Shown here in pieces: positions 58,294-64,000 of a stretch of 64,000 nt of DNA. The number at the start of each line of letters is the position of its first letter. The first letter of the stretch is position 1. Both the position numbers and the translations under genes were made by a program. The notes beneath the pieces are model-generated. The model was given only the letters and a program-made list of their open reading frames with translations. It was not told the DNA's origin and did not search any database. This DNA comes from Hofstenia miamia (taxonomy: Eukaryota > Xenacoelomorpha > Acoela > Hofsteniidae): contig CABFPE010000192.1 in NCBI GenBank assembly GCA_900660155.1, forward strand, positions 762,986 through 826,985. The letters are read 5' to 3'.

Positions 58294-60499
58294 TTACTTC
58301 CATGACAAATGCATTCCTTCGGTGAGGTTCTCTTTTTCAATAGCCCATTTTGACAATTGTTCCCATTTTGCTTAATCAGTAATTTGTGGCTACATATTTA
58401 TATATATTTTTACTTGATCTGATTACTTGCAAATTAAATTAGGATTCTACAATCTACATATAAAGCTTAAATTCCTATCTAAGATATCCGATGATGATGA
58501 TGCCCATATAAAATATCACTAAAATATTTGAAGGTACATAAAGATTCAATTTACTTTATATTTTGAATTGTTCGACTTTAAAAGAAAATAGATTGCAATC
58601 TTTAAAAAACGTTTCAATCTAATTTCAACAAACTAAAATGCTTAGAAGGATGCAAACTTTTATAATTGCATTCATGAAATATGGAGTTTTGAAAATGTAG
58701 TCTTTTTAGCAACTAAATGAGATCTCATTTCTATTCTGTGGATACCCTCAATGTCAAGTTTTAAGTTTTAAGAGCATTACTTTTTTCTTAGTTATTCCCA
58801 TCATTGTGCTTATCAAATGCGACGTCTGGTTTAAGAAATGTAGGTGTGCACGGAGCTATATTTTGCCTCAATTGTCTGAGGTTTTCACTTCATACGTGAT
58901 AATGTGCAACATTCGGCATTTTAATAAGTGAATTGAGGAAAAGCGTTGAAGCATGAACAACGTTCTCTTTTAGGCGCCTGCGATTGGTTTATGATTAAAT
59001 CATTAGAAAAGTATAAATTTGGAGTTGGGGAGGCCGATTTACTTGATAAAATTATCCATTTATCAGTGTCTATTACTTTCTTCCCCACCTCTTCTCGCCT
59101 ATCAATGTATTCAAACAGCGCAGTTGGATGTTTTTAAATGTCATCCTATATATTTATTTCGCTCTTACTAGTTCTTCTATAAAAGTATAAAATTTCGTGT
59201 GCTACGTATGAATGTAAATCCCAATTCTCCTATCAGATTTACCTGTCGAAATTCGACGCTTTGCAGAAATTTCAATCGTGATAATTTGCGTATTATCTGA
59301 TGAGATTTTGAATGACCTGAATTTTTCGTTTAAGACATTCTGGATTTTTAAACAAAATTCCTTTTCTTTTCCAACTTTTATATTCTATAGACTAAAGGCA
59401 AAACGTTGAATATAAAAACAGTTTAATTTTTTTAAGTTTAGTCAGACACCATTCAAAGCAAAATTCAACAAAATATTTCCTGTATTTTCATGTACATCTG
59501 ATATTTATCGAATACCTGAATCAAACTGTTGCAAAAATGGTAAATTAAGGAAATGTTTGACTTTAGGCTAAGAAAATATATTAATTGAATAGATGATCAC
59601 GTATTCGATTATCACAATCAAGGATGGTTGATAAATATCGCTTAATATATATCATGATATTTATCATGATAGTTTTAAACGACTATCATGATATATATTA
59701 TTTTTTTTTTATTACACAGCCAATTTTGCAATTTACTATCAGTTCGAACCATTCAATTTAACCCAATTTACAAAATATCCGACTTCTGGTCAGAAATGGC
59801 ATCCGCAGTTGGATCCAGCTCTGGACTGGAATCCGGTATTTGAACCCAGGAACAATTTGTTTTTATCATCTTTATTTTTAATATTTTACCCGTTCTGTAC
59901 TAACACATAAACCTTTGGGTTAGTCTAGTATCTAGCCTATATCCTGAATTTACAAAAGAAACTTTTTAATTTCGTATAAACTGATAGACTGCAAGCATTT
60001 ATATTATGTTTAAGAATATCAGAAATATAAAGTTTCATGATTTATTTGCTTTCACATTTTTAATAGAATTAAATAGAATTAAATTAATTGTGCGTGAAGG
60101 TAAACATTTGAACGCGCAGAAAAACTTAACTACTTATGAATTCACATCCTTTCTTTATATAACAAGTTTTAGTAATGGAATTTGTACTCGAATCTCCATT
60201 TCTATGTATTTTAAGATTATTATTTTTATTTTAGCATCACTTGAGAAGAATTACCACCTACGTGTTCAACGTAGGTGTGTGATTTCCTATTTTTTACCTC
60301 AGTTTTGAAAAACTTCAACTATCTCCTCCTCGATGTCTATTTTTTTGTTCTGACATGATTTTATATTTATGAAACAACTGCTCTTACATTTTGATCAGCA
60401 AAATTGGGCTATTTTTGTAAGCCTTATGAATAATAAAATCTTACTTCATCGTCACAAAACTATATGCAATTGAATAAAAATTGGGATTTACTTGAGGAT
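58294..60499. other. AT-rich stretch with a strong hairpin; no gene confirmed
   Basis: A perfect 17-bp inverted repeat (TAATATATATCATGATA at 59643-59659, partner 59684-59700) stands out, with TATCATGAT repeated in its loop. A minus-strand open frame of about 70 codons near 58930-59140 (contains ALFEYIDRREEVGKKVIDTD) was not assignable. Confidence 0.4.
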
Positions 60500-61085
60500 A
60501 TTTTTTCAGTAATTGACATAATTGCATCAATTGTAAAGGTGATGATGGTTGATTTGTATCTGCAGTATTTTTTCAAATAATTTAGTAAAAGGGTGCTTTA
60601 TTGAGATTTGCTTATAATTTTTCGGAATAAGGGGATCTCCATTTTTATATAAAAATGTTATATCTGATTTTTTTATTATCTCTTGAAATTCGTTTTCAAC
60701 TATGCATTGATTAATTGTAAATGATAAGTGGTCGCCCAATATATGAAAAAAAATTCTTAATTTTAAAGAAAGGTAAATGAGTCAAATCTAAAGATGTATT
60801 AACATCTAAATTTCATACAATAACTTCTAATTCTTTTAAGGTAGAAAACCTAAATTGCAACGTCGACTTATAATTTGATTGACTAAGTTCTGATAGAGGA
60901 ATTTTAGGAAAACTGAAGTTACCTAGTTCTTTAAATTTAGGCTTTTCTAGGTCGATTCTCTTTCCAGAATAACTCGTCTTATTGAAAACCCTGCTGACAT
61001 TGAAAAATATATTCCTTTAAAAATCTTCCCTAAGCAAAAATATATTTCTGGTAAATCATTGCTAGAATATTGTATAAGGATGACA
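60500..61085 (-). mobile_element. LINE reverse-transcriptase fragment
   Basis: The minus-strand frame 60739-60527 reads SFTINQCIVENEFQEIIKKS and then DITFLYKNGDPLIPKNYKQI and SIKHPFTKLFEKIL, matching the start of the RT domain in CR1/Jockey-like LINEs (xxPIFKKGDxxxPxNYRPIS...KLFEKI). Higher coordinates (to about 61085) give FSFPKIPLSELSQSNYKSTL in another frame, the usual segment before the RT. Several stops break it. It is a different LINE from the one at 1-2960, as the shared motif wording differs. Confidence 0.65.
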
Positions 61086-61184
61086 ATGCGTAACTCGGTT
61101 TTAAAGTAGTACTATACTAATTTATTCATAGCATGAACAGATTTGTTTTTTTAATTTATGTACTATTGTGTATATGTTTTGCGT

Positions 61185-61228
61185 CATGGACTCCTAGATT
61201 ATTTATTATAATAATCTAGGAGTTCATG
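61185..61228. repeat. Strong 19-bp-stem hairpin
   Basis: CATGGACTCCTAGATTATT (61185-61203), loop TATTAT, then its reverse complement at 61210-61228 with one mismatch. Confidence 0.9.
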
Positions 61229-61243
61229 GTTGTGTGAATTTAT

Positions 61244-61276
61244 TGATGCTATATATATATATATATATATATATAN
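61244..61276. repeat. (TA)n tract ending at an N
   Basis: The N at 61276 separates the TA repeat from an abrupt mariner-type terminus. Confidence 0.85.
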
Positions 61277-61294
61277 ATTTTACACCCTGTATAA
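61277..61294 (-). mobile_element. Isolated mariner-type terminus
   Basis: ATTTTACACCCTGTATAA is the exact reverse complement of the terminus at 61737-61754. It sits directly after an N, with its element body missing on the left, and reads out into flanking DNA on the right. Confidence 0.8.
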
Positions 61295-61424
61295 TGTCCT
61301 TTTTGAAATTGTTTTGCAAAATTAATTACTTGCTTAGTCATTAGCGAACTCTCTTTATTTGTGGCAAATATTTAGTAAACATTTCAAATTCAATTATACC
61401 TGCTTGAAATCGTTGTGGAATAAG

Positions 61425-61580
61425 TGCCACTTCTGTTAATATATTTATATCCGACCTACTTTCAATGAACTGCATTCGTTTCAATCAAATGACGTGCAAA
61501 GTATCAATCTTCAAGCCTCGCCTGATATTTTGCAAATGAACACTACGTTACAAAATTATTTGCTATAGGAAAAGTGAATT
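61425..61580. repeat. 156-bp direct repeat, copy 1 (ends at an N)
   Basis: Identical to 62621-62776 as far as I compared (offset 1196). It ends immediately before the N at 61581. This copy continues leftwards into the isolated mariner terminus; copy 2 is fused to the mariner body with that terminus and 130 bp missing. Confidence 0.85.
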
Positions 61581-61581
61581 N

Positions 61582-61736
61582 TATTTAACTATACTTAGGA
61601 AAATGTTTTGCCGGTCAGACCGGAAGGTCAACCGGTTTCGATTGACACTGGTCGAGTCGACAATTTTCCGACCGGTTTACAACTATCCGTCACATAACGT
61701 ATATTAACAATATTATATGGAATTCTATTTTATATG
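61582..61736. other. Short unique segment with repeated ACCGGT words
   Basis: About 155 bp left of the mariner body with several ACCGG/CCGGT words (GCCGGTCAGACCGG, CAACCGGTTTCG, CGACCGGTTT). No known family recognised. Confidence 0.5.
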
Positions 61737-62620
61737 TTATACAGGGTGTAAAATCTAAAGGTCAAGATATAATTTTTAAATAAAAAATAAATAAAAAAAG
61801 GATAAAAACAAAAATACAATTTATTTCAACAAATAGCAATATTAGCATTGATTATGATCAGTTTTATAAAGTTCAATATGTTCTCCTTCATTATCTATCA
61901 AACATTGAAGACGACCTCGATAATTTTCAAAAACTGTCTGAAGCATATCTTTGGTTATAAAGGTAAAAGCATGTCTTATACGCTCTTTGAGTTCATCAAT
62001 ACTGTCTGATTTTTTTGCATACACATGTGACTTAATAAAACCCCAGAGGAAATAATCACAGGGAGTCACATCAGGAGATCGTGGAGGCCATGGCATTGTT
62101 GGTGATCCTCGTCCCACTAATTGGTTTTGAAACTTTTCATCAAGGAAGCTTCTTACAATGCGTCCCCAATGAGATGGAGCACCATCATGCATTAATATCA
62201 TTGTTCTCTTTTCTTTTCTTGACAATCCAGTGTAGAATTGTTCCTTTAACATCCTTAAATAGGCTTCACTTGTTACTGTTTCGTCGAAAGAAAGAATTTG
62301 GGTTTTCAAGGGAAGCCGATCCTGACCTTTTCAAGAGATTCACTAGAGGTTTGGGGTTTTTCTTTTGTTCTTATTTTGTCAAGTACGCTGCCTGTTTCCA
62401 TTAGTCTTGTATGCCACTTTTGGATACTCTGTAGGTGTTTCCGCGTTCTTTCCATAAACTGATCTAAACTTTCGTTGCAACAAAACCACACTTTTTTGTG
62501 TTTCAAACCACGCAGCACAGTTTGCTCGTTGTTGCACTGAAAACGACATTTTTTTTAAATGAATGTGCGCAAATAAAAAATGCTATTTGTTAGTAAAGAT
62601 AAACAAACAAACAATTTTTA
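61737..62620 (-). mobile_element. Mariner-like DNA transposon, internally deleted
   Basis: The 3' terminus is TTATACAGGGTGTAAAAT at 61737-61754. The transposase lies on the minus strand from ATG at 62549 to about 61842. The 5' terminal repeat is absent: past about 62600 the sequence runs into the duplicated flank at 62621. The transposase belongs to the mariner-like group with a DUF4817-type N-terminal domain. Confidence 0.82.
61842..62549 (-). pseudogene. Mariner-like transposase pseudogene
   Basis: The ATG at 62549 starts MSFSVQQRANCAAWFETQKS, then VVLLQRKFRSVYGKNAETPT; after a frame change SIQKWHTRLMETGSVLDKIR completes the HTH domain. The protein then jumps, through a deletion of the region holding the first catalytic Asp, to KTQILSFDETVTSEAYLRML. 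The second Asp is in MILMHDGAPSHWGR and the third catalytic position is probably TPCDYFLWG (about 42 residues on). The C-terminal end is intact (IDNEGEHIELYKTDHNQC). Roughly half the catalytic core is missing. Confidence 0.82.
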
Positions 62621-62776
62621 TGCCACTTCTGTTAATATATTTATATCCGACCTACTTTCAATGAACTGCATTCGTTTCAATCAAATGACGTGCAAAGTAT
62701 CAATCTTCAAGCCTCGCCTGATATTTTGCAAATGAACACTACGTTACAAAATTATTTGCTATAGGAAAAGTGAATT
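62621..62776. repeat. 156-bp direct repeat, copy 2
   Basis: Second copy of 61425-61580. It is continuous with unique DNA on its right, with no N. Confidence 0.85.
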
Positions 62777-64000
62777 GGGACTGGCAATTGAAAAACGTTA
62801 TACTTAGAATAACTTCTTAACTAACTTGTTTTTGACAAATAATTTCGACAAATTGCATTTAATTACCTTCATAGAAGTGTAATAGGTTGGGTCCAACGTA
62901 ATAATATTGTAACACTGGCTTTACTAATTCTCCGTTTTATATAGAATTCGTTTTTTATGCCAATATAAGATAAAAGTGAAAATTTAGACTACATCCTATA
63001 GAATAAAGGTAGTGAAGGAAATCGGTTGGTGATTTCCTCTCGTATTTACACCTCTGGAGATCTTCAAACGCAACGGATGCAATCATCTTTCTTCTTACCT
63101 ATTACTCTTTTTACACTCACCATAATTAATCGCTTATTAAGTGGATAAATTTGGCTGAAGTTACAGTAAGTGAGCGGAAGGAATGCTTAATTTTTCTCAA
63201 GACTTCTTCAATACAAAAAAATCTTTTATGTGATTGCAATGTTGACGCATAAATTACTTGGTATAGACTAAGCCACTTGCTTTCTTAATTACCTTAGATA
63301 CGTAAGAGTCTATACAAGTGTGATGCTTTGTAATGCTTGCCATTTTAAAACCATGATATTTACTGATTTTTCTGAATTTACTGTTTGCCTATTGACACGT
63401 GTGCGTATATATGAATTTAAAAGCGTCTTTGTTTTTACTTTATACTTAACCCTTCCTTTTGAGATAGAGTGATCTTTTTGTCTCAACATTTCGTGTATTT
63501 CCTTATAGCTATCCTTATGTGATTTGTGGTTTGTTCATGTGGAAATCAATTGTTTACGAAATAAACTCATTTTGACTTAACGACGAATTCCTAGTATTCC
63601 GAACGAAATATTATAATTAGTGATTAACAGCCATGTTACGCGATTGCATAAATTATTAAGTGCGACGACTATTTTATTACCCTATTTGCTATATACTCTG
63701 TTTTTGATTCACAATGTAAAAATAATTCTAATATTTTATTCTTGCAAAATGTATAGCAGATTAATTATTTAGGAGGATAATCTATGTTTAAAAACAGGGA
63801 TTGACAGGCATGTCCAGTGGGGTGGTGATCCGTGAGGCCACATGATGATCCCCATCAACCTCGCGGGGTGGGGTGGAAATGAAATCTCGTCCAATGGATT
63901 TCATTGGGATATGTGGAGCCAGTACTGTAACTCTAAGTTAAGAGGGGTCTTTATTGCTCGAAATAGACGACACCGTATCTATTCTAGAGATTAACGTGGT
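62777..64000. other. AT-rich right edge; no gene recognised
   Basis: The last ~200 bp (from about 63800) is GC-richer (CCTCGCGGGGTGGGGTGG) and may be the start of a repeat cut by the window edge. No exon is supported, although ligand-binding-domain exons of the channel gene might lie here or beyond. Confidence 0.4.

Noticed and set aside
58930-59145. Minus-strand frame with FEYIDRREEVGKKVIDTD
   Set aside because: About 70 codons with no recognised family, no clear splice sites; mentioned but not called.

Overview
The window is AT-rich, gene-poor DNA from an animal. It holds parts of two spliced, intron-containing genes, long introns, and a large and varied load of transposable-element fossils. 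I cannot name the species. A ligand-gated anion channel gene and a likely cilium coiled-coil gene point to a bilaterian or other animal with neurons and cilia. Very short introns (40 and 44 bp), abundant TTA microsatellites and many unmerged allele-like duplications suggest a highly heterozygous invertebrate, possibly an ascidian or similar marine animal; that last step is inference.

Layout. 1-2960: two copies of one LINE with their 3' ends facing each other. 4494-8695 (+): five exons of an acidic, coiled-coil protein that resembles CCDC96/CFAP184. 9.7-25.4 kb: no host exon recognised; several non-autonomous hAT-type elements, a hAT transposase fossil, and two blocks where the assembly repeats itself next to single N bases (11.15-13.69 kb and 17.46-18.96 kb). 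25.4-33 kb: featureless AT-rich DNA with one small MITE that has intact target-site duplications. 33.07-36.15 kb: a cluster of R4/Dong-type retrotransposon pieces (reverse transcriptase with YMDD, zinc knuckle and restriction-like endonuclease), each piece bounded by (TTA)n. 37.32-38.22 kb: a fold-back Tc1/mariner-type element that encodes only a helix-turn-helix domain. 38.5-39.5 kb: a piggyBac-like end and an orphan minus-strand exon-like ORF. 42.90-44.24 kb: a complete but catalytically dead Tc1 element. 45.99-51.73 kb (-): the last two recognisable exons of a Cys-loop anion channel (TM1-TM3, then loop and TM4), separated by a 5.1 kb intron. 54.57-55.53 kb: a hAT MITE with a perfect 8-bp target-site duplication, carrying an internal TTAGG-rich minisatellite. 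58.07-58.29 kb: a piggyBac MITE. 60.5-62.8 kb: a LINE reverse-transcriptase fragment and a deleted mariner-like element tangled with another duplication marked by N bases.

The two host genes are partial at their 5' ends and have no visible functional link. The strongest unusual signals are the R4/Dong cluster confined by TTA tracts (with a microsatellite sitting inside a conserved coding segment), the hAT MITE with the telomere-like minisatellite, and the long-TIR element that keeps only a DNA-binding domain. Several tandem duplications coincide with single N bases and are more likely unmerged haplotypes than biology.
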